Assembly: GCF_000264945.2 (NCBI RefSeq)
Contig: NZ_CP013071.1
Location: forward strand, 75,219-139,218
Source: Sphingobium indicum B90A
GTDB lineage: Bacteria > Pseudomonadota > Alphaproteobacteria > Sphingomonadales > Sphingomonadaceae
DNA: 64,000 bases
Direction of reading: 5' to 3'
How positions within the stretch are numbered: position 1 is the stretch's first letter; every line of letters starts with the position of its first letter. The notes below the pieces were generated by a model. It saw only the letters and a program-made list of their open reading frames with translations. It was not told where the DNA came from and ran no database searches. The position numbers and the translations under genes were made by a program. Shown piece after piece: positions 16,953 to 26,275 of this stretch.

Positions 16953-17093
16953 TCAATCCTCGTCGATCAGGATGCGCACCGCCGCCCCGTCCGTGTCCTC
17001 GAACTGGCCATTGCCCAGCGCCCAGAAAAAGGCCGCCAGCCCCAGCAGCCCCAGTCCAAGCGCAATCGGAATCAACAGGCTGAGACCCGTCAT
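16953..17093 (-). CDS. ccoS: cbb3 oxidase maturation protein CcoS
   Basis: This 46-residue protein has one N-terminal membrane helix (LLIPIALGLGLLGLAAFFWAL) followed by the conserved GQFEDTDGAAVRILIDED, the signature of CcoS/FixS. Its ATG overlaps the ccoI stop (ATGA). CcoS is needed to insert heme and copper into the CcoN subunit. It closes the ccoGHIS maturation operon. Confidence 0.9.
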   Translation of the reverse strand: MTGLSLLIPIALGLGLLGLAAFFWALGNGQFEDTDGAAVRILIDED

Positions 17094-19222
17094 TTCGCGA
17101 CTCCTTTCAGACGCAGCGCATTGGCGATGACGATCAGCGAGGATGTCGACATGGCGACCGCCGCGACCAGCGGCGTCACCTTCCCCGCCATGGCGAGCGG
17201 CACCGCCAGCAGATTATAGCCGATGGCCAGCGCGAAATTCTGCTTCACCACGGCCACGGTCCGCCGCGCCGCATGCACGGCCAGAGCCACCGGCGCCAGC
17301 CTGTCGCCCAGGAACACGGCGTCGGCGGCAAGCTGGCTGGCGTCGCTGGCGGAGGCGGGGGCCATGCTGGCATGCCCCGCCGCCAGAGCCGGGCCGTCGT
17401 TCAGCCCGTCCCCGACCATCAGCACCTTCTCGCCCCGGGCCTTCAGCCGCCCGATCAGCGCCAGCTTGTCGGCGGGGCGCAGATGGCCGATGGCGGTGGC
17501 GCCGGTCGTCCGGGCGATCTCCTCCAGCGCTTCGGGCCGGTCGCCGCTGGCGATCAGCACCTTCGTCCCCATGCCGCGCAGCGCGTCCAGCGTCTCCGCC
17601 GCATCGGGCCGCAGCGCGTCGGCGAAGCCCAGCAGCGTGGCCTGATCGCCGCGCCGATATTCCGCCGCCAGCCCGAACAGGTTGACCAGGCTGCGCGGCC
17701 GCGCCAGCGACACGGCCACGCCCTGATAGTCCCCGAACACGCCCTCCCCCGCCACTTCGCGGACATTGTCGAGCACAGCAGGCGCCACCCCCCGCGCCTC
17801 CAGCGCCTGCCGTAGCGCAACGCTCAGCGGATGGCGCGAGGCCCGCGACAGCGCCAGCAGGATCGCCCGGTCGTCGCGCCACAGGCGGCGCAGCCCCTGC
17901 GGCACCGGGCGGCCCAGCGTCAGCGTGCCGGTCTTGTCGAACACGGCTTCGCTCACCTCCGCCAGCCGCTCCAGCGCCGACCCGTCCTTCACCAGCACGC
18001 CCCGCCGCATCAGCGCGCCGCAGGCGACGATCTGCGCGGCGGGCACCGCCAGCCCCAAGGCGCAAGGACAGGTGATCAGCAGCACCGCCACCGCGATCAG
18101 CAACGCCTGATGCACGCCCGCCCCGGCGATCATCCACCCCGCGAAGGACAGCGCCGCCAGCAGATGGACGCAGGGCGCATAGAGCCGCGCCGCCCGGTCG
18201 GCCAGCCGCACATAGCGCGACTTGCCCTGCGCAGCCTCCTCCATCAGCCGGGCGATGTCGGCGATGACCGTATCGGCCCCCGCCGCCGTCACCTCCACCC
18301 GGATCGGCCCGTCGACATTGAGCGCGCCCGCCTGCACGGCATCGCCCGGATGCACCCGCACCGGCGCGCTTTCCCCGGTCAGGAAGGCGATGTCGAGGCC
18401 GCTTTCGCCCTCCGTCACGCGCCCGTCGGCGGCCAGCCTTTCGCCCGCCGCCACCAATATCGTCATGCCGGGGCGCAGCGCGTCCGCCCGCGTCCACCGG
18501 CTGCCCCCGTCCGCCTCCAGCACCAGCGCGCCCGGCGCGGTCTGCTTCAGCAGCGCCGCCACCCCCGCCCGCGCCCGCCCGCGCATCATGCTGTCCAGCG
18601 CCCGCCCGGCCAGCAGGAAGAACAGCAGCATCACCGCCCCGTCGAACCAGGCATGCGCCCCGCCGGTGACGGTCTCATACAGGCTCATTCCGGTGGTCAG
18701 CAGCACGCCGATGCTGATCGGCACGTCCATGTTCGTCCGCCCATGCCGCACCGCCGCCCAGGCCGACCGGAAGAAGGGCTGGCCCGCATAGGCCACCGTC
18801 GGCAGCGCGATCAACGCGGAGAGCCAGTGGAACATCCCCCGCGTCGCCCCGGCCGCCCCGGACCAGACCGACACCGACAGCAGCATGATGTTCATCGCCG
18901 CGAAGCCCGCCACCACCAGCGCCCGCGTCAGGCGGCGACTTTCCGCCGCCGCCACGTCCAGCCCCGCATCGGCCAGCGGCTCCGCCTCGAACCCCAGGGC
19001 GGCGATGGTGGCGCGCAGGTCGGGCGGCGTCAACGCCGGATCGTGCCGGATGGCGACCCGCTTCGCCCCCATATTGACTCGCGCAGAGATGATGCCGGGC
19101 TGGCGGGGCAATCCTTCCTCGATTTTCGCGATGCAGCTCACGCAATGGATGCCGGGGACGGCGAACAGGCTTTCGACCGCCTCTTCCGCCACCGGATCGG
19201 CGATCAGCGCTTTCGTGGCCAT
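17090..19222 (-). CDS. ccoI: copper-transporting P-type ATPase for cbb3 oxidase
   Basis: The 710-residue pump has an N-terminal heavy-metal-associated domain with the copper ligand pair in VPGIHCVSCIAKIEEG. It also has the CPx transport motif (LITCPCALGLA), the TGES actuator motif, phosphorylation motif DKTGTLT and the hinge VGDGLNDGPAL. This is CcoI/FixI, a P1B-type ATPase that supplies copper for the CuB site of cbb3 oxidase. The ATG at 19222 overlaps the ccoH stop (TGATG). It is followed by ccoS. Confidence 0.94.
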   Translation of the reverse strand: MATKALIADPVAEEAVESLFAVPGIHCVSCIAKIEEGLPRQPGIISARVNMGAKRVAIRHDPALTPPDLRATIAALGFEAEPLADAGLDVAAAESRRLTRALVVAGFAAMNIMLLSVSVWSGAAGATRGMFHWLSALIALPTVAYAGQPFFRSAWAAVRHGRTNMDVPISIGVLLTTGMSLYETVTGGAHAWFDGAVMLLFFLLAGRALDSMMRGRARAGVAALLKQTAPGALVLEADGGSRWTRADALRPGMTILVAAGERLAADGRVTEGESGLDIAFLTGESAPVRVHPGDAVQAGALNVDGPIRVEVTAAGADTVIADIARLMEEAAQGKSRYVRLADRAARLYAPCVHLLAALSFAGWMIAGAGVHQALLIAVAVLLITCPCALGLAVPAAQIVACGALMRRGVLVKDGSALERLAEVSEAVFDKTGTLTLGRPVPQGLRRLWRDDRAILLALSRASRHPLSVALRQALEARGVAPAVLDNVREVAGEGVFGDYQGVAVSLARPRSLVNLFGLAAEYRRGDQATLLGFADALRPDAAETLDALRGMGTKVLIASGDRPEALEEIARTTGATAIGHLRPADKLALIGRLKARGEKVLMVGDGLNDGPALAAGHASMAPASASDASQLAADAVFLGDRLAPVALAVHAARRTVAVVKQNFALAIGYNLLAVPLAMAGKVTPLVAAVAMSTSSLIVIANALRLKGVAK

Positions 19223-19698
19223 CAGTCGACCTCCCTCAAAAGATGCTCCTCGCGCCCGGCGACGCGCAGGTCGAAGCGGAGCTGCCAGCGCCCCTTCGGC
19301 AAGACCCGGTCGCTCACGTAGACGCCCGGCGCGGTTTCGTGGAAGGCGAGCGGCATGTCCGGCGCCCGCCCCAGCGGATGCTGCGCCACCGCCGTCACGA
19401 CGACGCCCGCCAGCGGCGCGCCCTTCGCATCCTTCAGCGCCAGCCCGACATGCCGCCCCGCATCCAGCGTCGCTTCGTCCCGCCAACCCAGCCGCCGCTG
19501 CGCCCGCGCCTGCGCCAGCCAGCCGTTGAACTTCTGGCTGGCGACATAGCTGTTCTCGACCACCGTGCCGCCGAAGGAGCGCACCGCGACGGTCGCCATC
19601 AGCATGTTGACCGCGATCACCGCGGCGAAGAAGGCGATCAATATCGCCGTCATGTGCCAGCCGGTGAAGCGGCGGATGGGGGATGGTGCAGGGGTCAT
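19222..19698 (-). CDS. ccoH: cbb3 oxidase assembly protein CcoH/FixH
   Basis: This 158-residue protein has one N-terminal membrane helix (about 14-38) and a periplasmic FixH domain ending in strands around LPKGRWQLRFDLRV. FixH/CcoH stays with the oxidase subunits during assembly. It lies three bases after ccoG and overlaps ccoI by one base. Confidence 0.9.
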   Translation of the reverse strand: MTPAPSPIRRFTGWHMTAILIAFFAAVIAVNMLMATVAVRSFGGTVVENSYVASQKFNGWLAQARAQRRLGWRDEATLDAGRHVGLALKDAKGAPLAGVVVTAVAQHPLGRAPDMPLAFHETAPGVYVSDRVLPKGRWQLRFDLRVAGREEHLLREVD

Positions 19699-19701
19699 GT
19701 C

Positions 19702-21126
19702 TCAGGGCCTTTCAAATCGGGCGGGTTCGCTGGCGCTGCCGCCTTCGCGATCCAAAGCGCGCAGGGTGAAGCGGAAATCCTGCCGCGCCGGGCCGCCGGA
19801 CGGCAGCGTCAGGAAGATGCGCAGCTTCGCCACGCTGTCGGCGGGCACGGTCGTGCGCACCGTCGCGGCGGCACTCTCCCGCGATCCGGCATCGGTCCAT
19901 ATCCGGCCGCCGGGCAGTCCATCCAGGCCCACTTCCATCGGCCGGGGCCGCGCCTGCATGTTGCGCAGCTTGACCGTATAGGCGTTGCGGATCGCGCCGT
20001 CGGACAGGCGCACGAAGATCGGGTTGCGGTCCTGCTGCGCGCTGATCTCCAGCCGCTCCCGCGCCCCCAGCGCGAACAGCATGGCCGCGCCGATCCCGGC
20101 CCAGATCGCGAAATAGGCGATGGTGCGCGGCCGCAGCAGCGTCTTCAGCACCGGGCGCGGTTCCGACCCCTTCTGCTCCCCTTCGGCGTCATCCTGCGTG
20201 CAATAGTCGATCAGCCCGCGCGGCCGCCCGACCTGCGCCATCACCTTGTCGCAGGCGTCGATGCACAGCGCGCAGGTGATGCAGCCGATCTGCGGCCCTT
20301 CGCGAATGTCGATGCCGGTCGGGCAGACCGCGACGCACTGGTTGCAGTCGATGCAGTCGCCGAACGCGCCGGGATTCGCTTCGGCCTTCTTCAGGCTCCC
20401 GCGCTTCTCCCCGCGCCAATGCTTGTAGGTGACGACCAGCGACTTCTCGTCCAGCATCGCCGTCTGGATGCGCGGCCAGGGGCACATATAGATGCACAGC
20501 TGCTCCCGCATGAACCCACCCAGCACGAAGGTGGTCGCGGTCAGCACGAAAGTCGTCGCATAGGCTTGCCACGCGGCGGTCCCGCTCCAGAATTCCCGTT
20601 GCAGGGTCGGGGCGTCCGCGAAATAGAATATCCACGCGCCCCCGGTGATAAAGGCGATCCCCAGCCAGACCGACCATTTGACGATCCGCCGGGCCATCTT
20701 GGCCGCGCTCCACGGCGCCTTGGCAAGCCGCAACTGCGCATTGCGGTCGCCGTCCACGAAACGCTCGACATGCTGGTAAAGATCGGTCCACACCGTCTGC
20801 GGACAGGCATAGCCGCACCAGGCCCGCCCCACCGCCGAGGTAACGAGGAACAGCCCGATCCCCGCCATGATCAGCAGGCCCGCGACATAATAGAATTCCT
20901 GCGGCCAGATCTCGATGGCGAACATGTAGAAGCGCCGATGGGCCAGATCGACCAGCACCGCCTGATCCGGCGCATAAGGCCCCCGGTCCCAGCGCAGCCA
21001 GGGCGTGCCCCAGTAGATGGCCAGCGTCACCGCCATGATCGCCCATTTCAGGCGACGATAGAAGCCGTCGACGGCCTTGGGATAGACCCCTTTGCGCTTC
21101 TCATAGAGCGAGGCAGACCCAGACAT
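19702..21126 (-). CDS. ccoG: cbb3 oxidase accessory protein CcoG (ferredoxin-like)
   Basis: The 474-residue membrane protein has several helices (about 35-55, 85-110, 150-200), a Cys motif WCGYACPQTVW and two [4Fe-4S] ferredoxin motifs (CIDCNQCVAVCP and CITCALCIDACDK). A C-terminal Ig-like FixG domain follows. CcoG/FixG reduces copper for cbb3 oxidase assembly. The ATG at 21126 gives the usual start; a GTG two codons upstream is possible. It opens the ccoGHIS operon, separated from ccoP by a block of paired inverted repeats. Confidence 0.94.
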   Translation of the reverse strand: MSGSASLYEKRKGVYPKAVDGFYRRLKWAIMAVTLAIYWGTPWLRWDRGPYAPDQAVLVDLAHRRFYMFAIEIWPQEFYYVAGLLIMAGIGLFLVTSAVGRAWCGYACPQTVWTDLYQHVERFVDGDRNAQLRLAKAPWSAAKMARRIVKWSVWLGIAFITGGAWIFYFADAPTLQREFWSGTAAWQAYATTFVLTATTFVLGGFMREQLCIYMCPWPRIQTAMLDEKSLVVTYKHWRGEKRGSLKKAEANPGAFGDCIDCNQCVAVCPTGIDIREGPQIGCITCALCIDACDKVMAQVGRPRGLIDYCTQDDAEGEQKGSEPRPVLKTLLRPRTIAYFAIWAGIGAAMLFALGARERLEISAQQDRNPIFVRLSDGAIRNAYTVKLRNMQARPRPMEVGLDGLPGGRIWTDAGSRESAAATVRTTVPADSVAKLRIFLTLPSGGPARQDFRFTLRALDREGGSASEPARFERP

Positions 21127-21140
21127 CAGCACCCCCCTAT

Positions 21141-21274
21141 TCCTCCCTGCGCCGAAGGCGTGGGGAGGGGGACCAGCCGAAGGCTGGTGGAGGGGAAATG
21201 CGCAACCTCAGCCCATTTCCCCTCCACCACCGCCTTCGGCGGCGGTCCCCCTCCCCATGCAAGCATGGGGAGGA
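21141..21274. repeat. paired inverted GC-rich repeat, copy A
   Basis: Two units of about 60 bases face each other (21141-21200 and 21214-21274). Each starts or ends with a short hairpin flanked by CCTCCCC/GGGGAGG, carries a second hairpin (ACCAGCCGAAGGCTGGT or ACCGCCTTCGGCGGCGGT type) and ends in GGAGGGGAAA. It fills the gap between ccoP and ccoG. Related copies lie at 24883 and 25867. Confidence 0.8.
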
Positions 21275-21285
21275 ACAGAAAAGCC

Positions 21286-22173
21286 TCACCGCCCCGCATC
21301 ACCCTCGCCCCCGCCAAGGCTATGCACATAGGCCGCCAGCATGCGGATGGTCGCCTTGTCCAGCTTGTCGTCCCAGCGCGGCATCACGCCATGGCGGCTG
21401 TTCCACACCGTCTCGCGGATCGTCCCCGCGTCTCCCCCATAAAGCCAGATCGCATCGGTCAGATCGGGCGCGCCCAACGCCCGGTTCCCCTTGCCCGCAG
21501 GCCCATGGCAAACCGCGCAATTGTCGGCAAAGACCCTGTCCCCCCGCCGCGAAGCCGCGCCTGGCCGGTCCTGCCCGCTGATCGCCCGGACATGCGCCAC
21601 CACGTCGTCCACCTGCGCCGCCGTCAACAACTGATCCTTGCCGAAGGCGGGCATCAGCGACTGGCGCGTGGCGTCATGACCGGGATTGCGGACGCCGTCG
21701 GTGATCGTCTTCTCGATGGCAGCCAGATCGCCGCCCCACAGCCAGTCGTCGTCATTGAGGTTGGGATAGCCCTTCGACCCTGCGGCCCCCGACCCATGGC
21801 ACTGGACGCAATGCACCCGGAACGCGGCGCGCCCGCCCTCGACCGCCTGCTGCATCAGTTCGGGCCGCCCCGGCAGGGCCGTGATCGGCGTGTCCGCAAT
21901 CGCTTTCCGGATCGGCGCGATCTGCCTTTCCCGCGCCGCCAGTTCCCTGTCCAGCGCCCCCCGGCTCGACCAGCCGAGTATGCCGCCGGTCGCCCGGTCG
22001 ATCATCGGGATGGCCGGATAGGCGATCATGTAACCGACAGCGAACAGGATCGTCGCGTAGAAGGTCCAAAGCCACCAGCGCGGCAGCGGCGTGTCCAGTT
22101 CCTGGATGCCGTCCCATTCATGATGCTTGATCTCCGTCCCGGTGGCGGGATCGATGCGCTTGTCGTCAGCCAT
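21286..22173 (-). CDS. ccoP: cbb3 cytochrome c oxidase subunit III (diheme)
   Basis: The 295-residue subunit has a membrane helix near 33-55 (WWLWTFYATILFAVGYMIAYP) and two cytochrome c domains with heme motifs CVQCH and CAVCH, as expected for CcoP/FixP. It passes electrons from the bc1 complex or soluble cytochromes to CcoO. I start at the ATG at 22173 ([12 protein letters not shown]), which overlaps the ccoQ stop by eight bases; a longer frame reaches 22236. Confidence 0.95.
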   Translation of the reverse strand: MADDKRIDPATGTEIKHHEWDGIQELDTPLPRWWLWTFYATILFAVGYMIAYPAIPMIDRATGGILGWSSRGALDRELAARERQIAPIRKAIADTPITALPGRPELMQQAVEGGRAAFRVHCVQCHGSGAAGSKGYPNLNDDDWLWGGDLAAIEKTITDGVRNPGHDATRQSLMPAFGKDQLLTAAQVDDVVAHVRAISGQDRPGAASRRGDRVFADNCAVCHGPAGKGNRALGAPDLTDAIWLYGGDAGTIRETVWNSRHGVMPRWDDKLDKATIRMLAAYVHSLGGGEGDAGR

Positions 22174-22333
22174 GGTCGGCCTCCGTCTGATCGTCGAAAA
22201 TGGCGAGCGCGGCGTCGGCGCTGCGCTGCCGCCCATGGGGCAGGAAATGCCAGCCGATCAGGATCGCATAGAGCAACCCCATGAACACCAGCCCCCAGCT
22301 ATCGGCGAAATGCCGCAAGGCGTCGTAGCTCAT
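22166..22333 (-). CDS. ccoQ: cbb3 oxidase small subunit CcoQ
   Basis: This 55-residue protein starts [19 protein letters not shown] and has a single membrane helix ([19 protein letters not shown]), followed by a charged tail. CcoQ/FixQ stabilises the CcoNO-CcoP interaction. Its ATG overlaps the ccoO stop by four bases and its end overlaps ccoP by eight, so the four structural genes are one translationally coupled operon. Confidence 0.92.
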   Translation of the reverse strand: MSYDALRHFADSWGLVFMGLLYAILIGWHFLPHGRQRSADAALAIFDDQTEADHG

Positions 22334-23076
22334 CTGTCGACCTCCTGCGGCTTGGCGCTGTCCACATCGACCAGCGTGCCCAGCATCTGGAGATAGGCGA
22401 CCAGCGCATCCATCTCCGTCAGCTTGCCCGGATCGCCGTCGAAATCGCGGGCCTGCGCCTTGGGATAGCGTTTCAGCAGGTCGCCGCTGTCCGCATCGGG
22501 ATTGGCCTGCGCCTTCAGGTCGTCATTGGCCCTGTCGATATCGTCCTTCGTATAGGGCACGCCGACATCATTGAGCGCGGTCAGATCCCCGCGCATGTCG
22601 CCCGCCTTCAATTCCCGCTCCGCCAGGAAGGCATAGCCGGGCATGATCGATTCCGGCACCACCGCGCGCGGGTCTTTCAGATGCTGGACATGCCATTCGT
22701 CCGAATAGCGGCCGCCCACCCGCGCCAGATCCGGCCCCGTCCGCTTCGACCCCCATTGGAAGGGATGGTCGTACATGCTCTCCGCCGCCAGGCTATAATG
22801 GCCATAGCGCTCCGTCTCGTCCCGGAAGGGCCGGATCATCTGGCTATGACAATTATAGCAGCCTTCGCGGATGTAGATGTTCCGCCCCGCCAGCTCCAGC
22901 GGCGTATAGGGACGCACGCCCTCCACTTTCTCGATAGTGTTGTCGATCCAGAAGAGCGGCGCGATCTCCACGATGCCGCCGATGGCGACTGTGATCAGGG
23001 CTGCAATGCCCAGCAGCGAAACATTCCGCTCCAGCCTGCCATGGTCGAAGAACTTGCCCTTGGTCTTGGTTTCCAT
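22330..23076 (-). CDS. ccoO: cbb3 cytochrome c oxidase subunit II (monoheme)
   Basis: The 248-residue subunit has an N-terminal membrane anchor (about 19-42) and one cytochrome c domain with the heme motif in [11 protein letters not shown], plus a methionine ligand in the SIMPGYAFL region. This is CcoO/FixO. It sits 14 bases after ccoN. Confidence 0.95.
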   Translation of the reverse strand: METKTKGKFFDHGRLERNVSLLGIAALITVAIGGIVEIAPLFWIDNTIEKVEGVRPYTPLELAGRNIYIREGCYNCHSQMIRPFRDETERYGHYSLAAESMYDHPFQWGSKRTGPDLARVGGRYSDEWHVQHLKDPRAVVPESIMPGYAFLAERELKAGDMRGDLTALNDVGVPYTKDDIDRANDDLKAQANPDADSGDLLKRYPKAQARDFDGDPGKLTEMDALVAYLQMLGTLVDVDSAKPQEVDR

Positions 23077-23090
23077 GTCCGGATACTCCT

Positions 23091-24749
23091 TCAGGCAGGC
23101 TGCGCGACGATGGGCCGGTCGGCCTCGGCATCATAGGCCGCATCGTTCATCGGCTTCTCCACGCGCAGCGGGCTACCCGCGATGGTCCTGCCGATGTTCC
23201 AGGCCATGACGATCGCGCCGCTCAGGTACAGCAGGCCCCCCGCCGCCCGGATCAGATACATGGGGAACATGGCGCTCACCACTTCGGAGAAGGCGTAGAC
23301 CAGATAACCGTCGCTGCCATATTCGCGCCACATCAGCCCCTGCATGATGCCCGCGACCCACATCGACGCGGCGTAGAGGACGATGCCCACCGTCGCCAGC
23401 CAGAAGTGCCAGTTCACCAGCCGAAGACTGTACAGCCTCTCCCGCTTCCACAGTCGTGGCGTAAGATAATAAAGGCAGGCGAAAGTAATCAGCCCGTTCC
23501 ACCCCAGCGCCCCGCTATGCACATGGCCGATAGTCCAGTCGGTATAGTGGGAAAGACTGTTGACCGCCTTCACCGACATCATCGGCCCTTCGAAAGTCGA
23601 CATGCCGTAGAATGCCAGCGCCATCACCATCATGCGGATGATCGGATCGGTGCGGATGCGGTCCCATGCGCCGTTCAGCGTCATGAGGCCGTTGATCATC
23701 CCGCCCCAGCTAGGCATCCACAGCATGACCGAAAAGACCATGCCCAAGGTCTGCGCCCAGTCGGGCAGCGCGGTATAATGAAGATGGTGCGGCCCCGCCC
23801 AGATATAGAGGAAGATCAGCGACCAGAAATGGATGATGGAAAGCCTGTAACTATAGACCGGCCGTTCCGCCTGCTTGGGCACGAAATAATACATCATGGC
23901 CAGGAAACCGGCGGTCAGGAAGAAACCGACCGCATTATGCCCGTACCACCATTGGGTCAGCGCGTCCTGCACACCCGCGAAGGCGCTGTAGCTCTTGGAA
24001 CCGAGCCAGCTCACCGGCATGGAAAGATTGTTGACGATATGCAGCATCGCGATCGTCAGGATGAAACTCAGGTAAAACCAGTTCGCGACATAGATATGCG
24101 GCTCGCTGCGGCGCAGGATCGTCCCGCCGAACACCACCAGATAGGCGACCCAGACGATGGTCAGCCACAGGTCGACATACCATTCCGGCTCGGCATATTC
24201 CTTGCCCTCGGTGATGCCCAGCAGATAGCCGGTCGCCGCCAGCACGATGAAAAGCTGATAGCCCCAGAAGACGAACCGGGCGAGCGCCGGAAAGGCCAGC
24301 CGCGCCCGGCACGTCCGCTGCACCACATAGAAGCTGGTGGCGATCAGCGCATTGCCCCCGAAGGCAAAGATCACGGCGGAGGTGTGCAACGGCCGCAGCC
24401 GCCCGAAACTCGTATATTCCAGCCCCAGATTGAGCGCCGGAAAGGCAAGCTGGAGCGCGATGTAAAGCCCGGCCAGAAAGCCCGCCAGGCCCCAGAAGAC
24501 CGTCGCGATCACGCCCCAGCGGATCGGATCGTCGTCATATCTGCCCTGGGAGGCGGGCATTTTCAGCAGCCCGCGAGTGATCGCCTCATAATCGGCATGC
24601 CGCATCGTCAGCACCGCCACGGCCAGCGCGGCCGCGCACACGATCCCCATATGCACGGCAAAGCCGAAGTCCGCCGCCGCCAGCGCCGCCAGAAAGGCCA
24701 GCGTCGCGAGCGCGAACCAGCCGCCCGTCTTCCACACCAGTTGCTCCAT
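23091..24749 (-). CDS. ccoN: cbb3 cytochrome c oxidase catalytic subunit I
   Basis: The 552-residue heme-copper oxidase subunit I is a multi-helix membrane protein with conserved His-containing helices (for example [35 protein letters not shown] and [16 protein letters not shown]). This is CcoN/FixN, the catalytic core of the high-affinity oxidase used at low oxygen. The N-terminal two helices (about residues 10-45) are an extra part seen in some CcoN proteins. A perfect FNR-type box lies 58-71 bases upstream of the start, so expression probably rises at low oxygen. Confidence 0.96.
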   Translation of the reverse strand: MEQLVWKTGGWFALATLAFLAALAAADFGFAVHMGIVCAAALAVAVLTMRHADYEAITRGLLKMPASQGRYDDDPIRWGVIATVFWGLAGFLAGLYIALQLAFPALNLGLEYTSFGRLRPLHTSAVIFAFGGNALIATSFYVVQRTCRARLAFPALARFVFWGYQLFIVLAATGYLLGITEGKEYAEPEWYVDLWLTIVWVAYLVVFGGTILRRSEPHIYVANWFYLSFILTIAMLHIVNNLSMPVSWLGSKSYSAFAGVQDALTQWWYGHNAVGFFLTAGFLAMMYYFVPKQAERPVYSYRLSIIHFWSLIFLYIWAGPHHLHYTALPDWAQTLGMVFSVMLWMPSWGGMINGLMTLNGAWDRIRTDPIIRMMVMALAFYGMSTFEGPMMSVKAVNSLSHYTDWTIGHVHSGALGWNGLITFACLYYLTPRLWKRERLYSLRLVNWHFWLATVGIVLYAASMWVAGIMQGLMWREYGSDGYLVYAFSEVVSAMFPMYLIRAAGGLLYLSGAIVMAWNIGRTIAGSPLRVEKPMNDAAYDAEADRPIVAQPA

Positions 24750-24806
24750 CGGATTTCCCCGTCAAAGGCTATGCGGCGTCCTTCCTCCGGGAGCCGCCCC
24801 CATGCA

Positions 24807-24820
24807 TTGACCTCTGTCAA
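24807..24820. promoter_or_regulatory. FNR/FixK box upstream of ccoN
   Basis: TTGACCTCTGTCAA is a perfect inverted pair TTGAC/GTCAA with a 4-base spacer, the usual site for alphaproteobacterial Fnr/FixK. It lies between ccoN and the fnr-type gene that encodes its probable binder. Confidence 0.8.
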
Positions 24821-24882
24821 AGCCGGCGGCGCAGGTATGTAGGGGAATGTCCGTATGGGGCCGGAAAGCCGACCCATCCTAT

Positions 24883-25015
24883 TCCTCCCCATCGAAAGAT
24901 GGGGAGGGGGACCGCCGCCAAAGGCGGTGGTGGAGGGGAAGATTCGAAGGTCGCGCCCCCTTCCCCTCCACCAGCCTGCGGCTGGTCCCCCTCCCCACGC
25001 TGCGCGTGGGGAGGA
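24883..25015. repeat. paired inverted GC-rich repeat, copy B
   Basis: Two facing units (24883-24941 and 24960-25015) have the same plan as copy A at 21141. Unit 1 has loop sequence ATCGAAAGAT and arm ACCGCCGCCAAAGGCGGT. Unit 2 carries ACCAGCCTGCGGCTGGT and CCACGCTGCGCGTGG. The array ends one base before the fnr stop codon and may stop transcription from that gene. Confidence 0.8.
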
Positions 25016-25016
25016 T

Positions 25017-25799
25017 TTAATATTCCCCCTCGGCCATCCCCTCCAGCCGCTCTTCATCCACGACGCGCACCCCGCGCCGCCCGGCCAGCGCAATCACGCC
25101 CATCCGCTTCAACTCGCCGATCTGCCGCGACACCGTCTCTATGGTCAGCCCCAGCACGTCCGCGATCTGCTGCCGCGACAAAGGCAATTCGATCACCCCG
25201 GCCGGGTCCGCCCGCAACCGCCGCCGCATGTCCAGCAGCAACGTCGCGACCTTCTCCCGCGCATTCTTCCGCCCCAGCAGCAGCATCCACGCCCGCGTCC
25301 GGTCCAGATCGTCCAGCGTCCGCCGCAACAACCGATGCTCCAACGCCGGATGCTCCCGCGCAAAACCGTCGAACGCCCCTCGCGGATAAAGGCACAGCCG
25401 CGCATCGGTCAGCGCCGTGACGCTGTGCGGCGTGCGCGCGCCGAAGGGGCGGCCGATGAAATCCGATGCATAGACGACGCCGACGATCTGCTCGCGCCCG
25501 TCGCCGGTGGAGGTGGACAGCTTCAGCGTCCCCTCGATCACATTGGCGACCAGCGTCGAACTGTCGCCTTCCCACATCACGGTCTGCCCGGCCTGCAACG
25601 TCACGCGCCGCCCGATCCGGTTCAGCGCCCCGCGCTGCTTTTCGTCGAGATCGGCGCAGATCGCCCGATCGCGCACCTCGCAACGGTCGCAATATTGCCC
25701 GCCGCAGCCCTTGGCCGATGGCGTTGCCGCCATGGCGAAGGCCGCATCCTCCTGCGCCTTTTGCGCCAGGTCAAATCGCATATCCATGCGCCGATCCAT
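25017..25799 (-). CDS. fnr: oxygen-sensing Fnr-family regulator
   Basis: The 260-residue Crp/Fnr protein has an N-terminal Cys cluster (Cys32, 37, 40 and 48 in GCGGQYCDRCEVRDRAIC) and an internal Cys in ARLCLYP. It is therefore probably a [4Fe-4S] oxygen sensor of the FnrL type rather than a Cys-free FixK. The nucleotide-binding-like barrel spans about 55-165. The C-terminal helix-turn-helix has SRQQIADVLGLTIETVSRQIGELK, whose recognition helix carries the E..SR pattern typical of TTGAT binders. Its likely targets here are the box before ccoN and perhaps the box before the kaiC-like operon. Confidence 0.9.
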   Translation of the reverse strand: MDRRMDMRFDLAQKAQEDAAFAMAATPSAKGCGGQYCDRCEVRDRAICADLDEKQRGALNRIGRRVTLQAGQTVMWEGDSSTLVANVIEGTLKLSTSTGDGREQIVGVVYASDFIGRPFGARTPHSVTALTDARLCLYPRGAFDGFAREHPALEHRLLRRTLDDLDRTRAWMLLLGRKNAREKVATLLLDMRRRLRADPAGVIELPLSRQQIADVLGLTIETVSRQIGELKRMGVIALAGRRGVRVVDEERLEGMAEGEY

Positions 25800-25866
25800 G
25801 CCGCCCCGGCACGCCGCGACCTATCCGTAATTGTCCCTAGGGTGTTGGAGAGCGGACCTCCCCAAT

Positions 25867-26001
25867 TCCTCCCCATCGAAAGATGGGGAGGGGGACCGCC
25901 GCCAAAGGCGGTGGTGGAGGGGAATGGGGCACGACCTGCGCATTTCCCCTCCACCACCGCTTTCAGCGGCGGTCCCCCTCCCCACGCTGCGCGCAGGGAG
26001 G
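25867..26001. repeat. paired inverted GC-rich repeat, copy C
   Basis: Two facing units (25867-25923 and 25941-26001) are nearly identical in plan to copies A and B. They lie between the fnr-type gene and the ompW remnant. Unit 1 matches unit 1 of copy B almost base for base. Confidence 0.8.
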
Positions 26002-26012
26002 ATTTCACCCCA

Positions 26013-26275
26013 TCAAAACTTCATCCCCACGCCCACGCCAAAGACAAAGGGATCAAGCTCCAGCTTCACCCTCTGCACGCCCGCACCGGCGATCGACAGC
26101 CGCGCCGTGGTGTCGATGTCGATATATTTGACGTCGAAATTCAAAAACATCCGCTCGTTGAGGTCGATGTCGACCCCCACCTGCCCCGCCCAGCCGAAGC
26201 TGTCGGACATATGCACTTTGGTCGCGCCCACCGCGCCCTCCAGCGCGCCCGAAGCCTTCTCGCTATAGAACAGCG
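26013..26275 (-). pseudogene. ompW: OmpW-family outer-membrane protein, 3' fragment
   Basis: The last 87 or so codons of an outer-membrane barrel of the OmpW type remain. The fragment contains GWAGQVGVDIDLNERMFLNFDVKYIDIDT and ends in FVFGVGVGMKF, with the C-terminal Phe typical of barrel insertion. The 5' part is missing because IS6100 copy 1 begins at 26276. OmpW genes often lie near oxygen-regulated respiratory loci, consistent with the neighbouring fnr and cco genes. The frame runs on into IS6100 but has no proper start or signal peptide. Confidence 0.8.
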
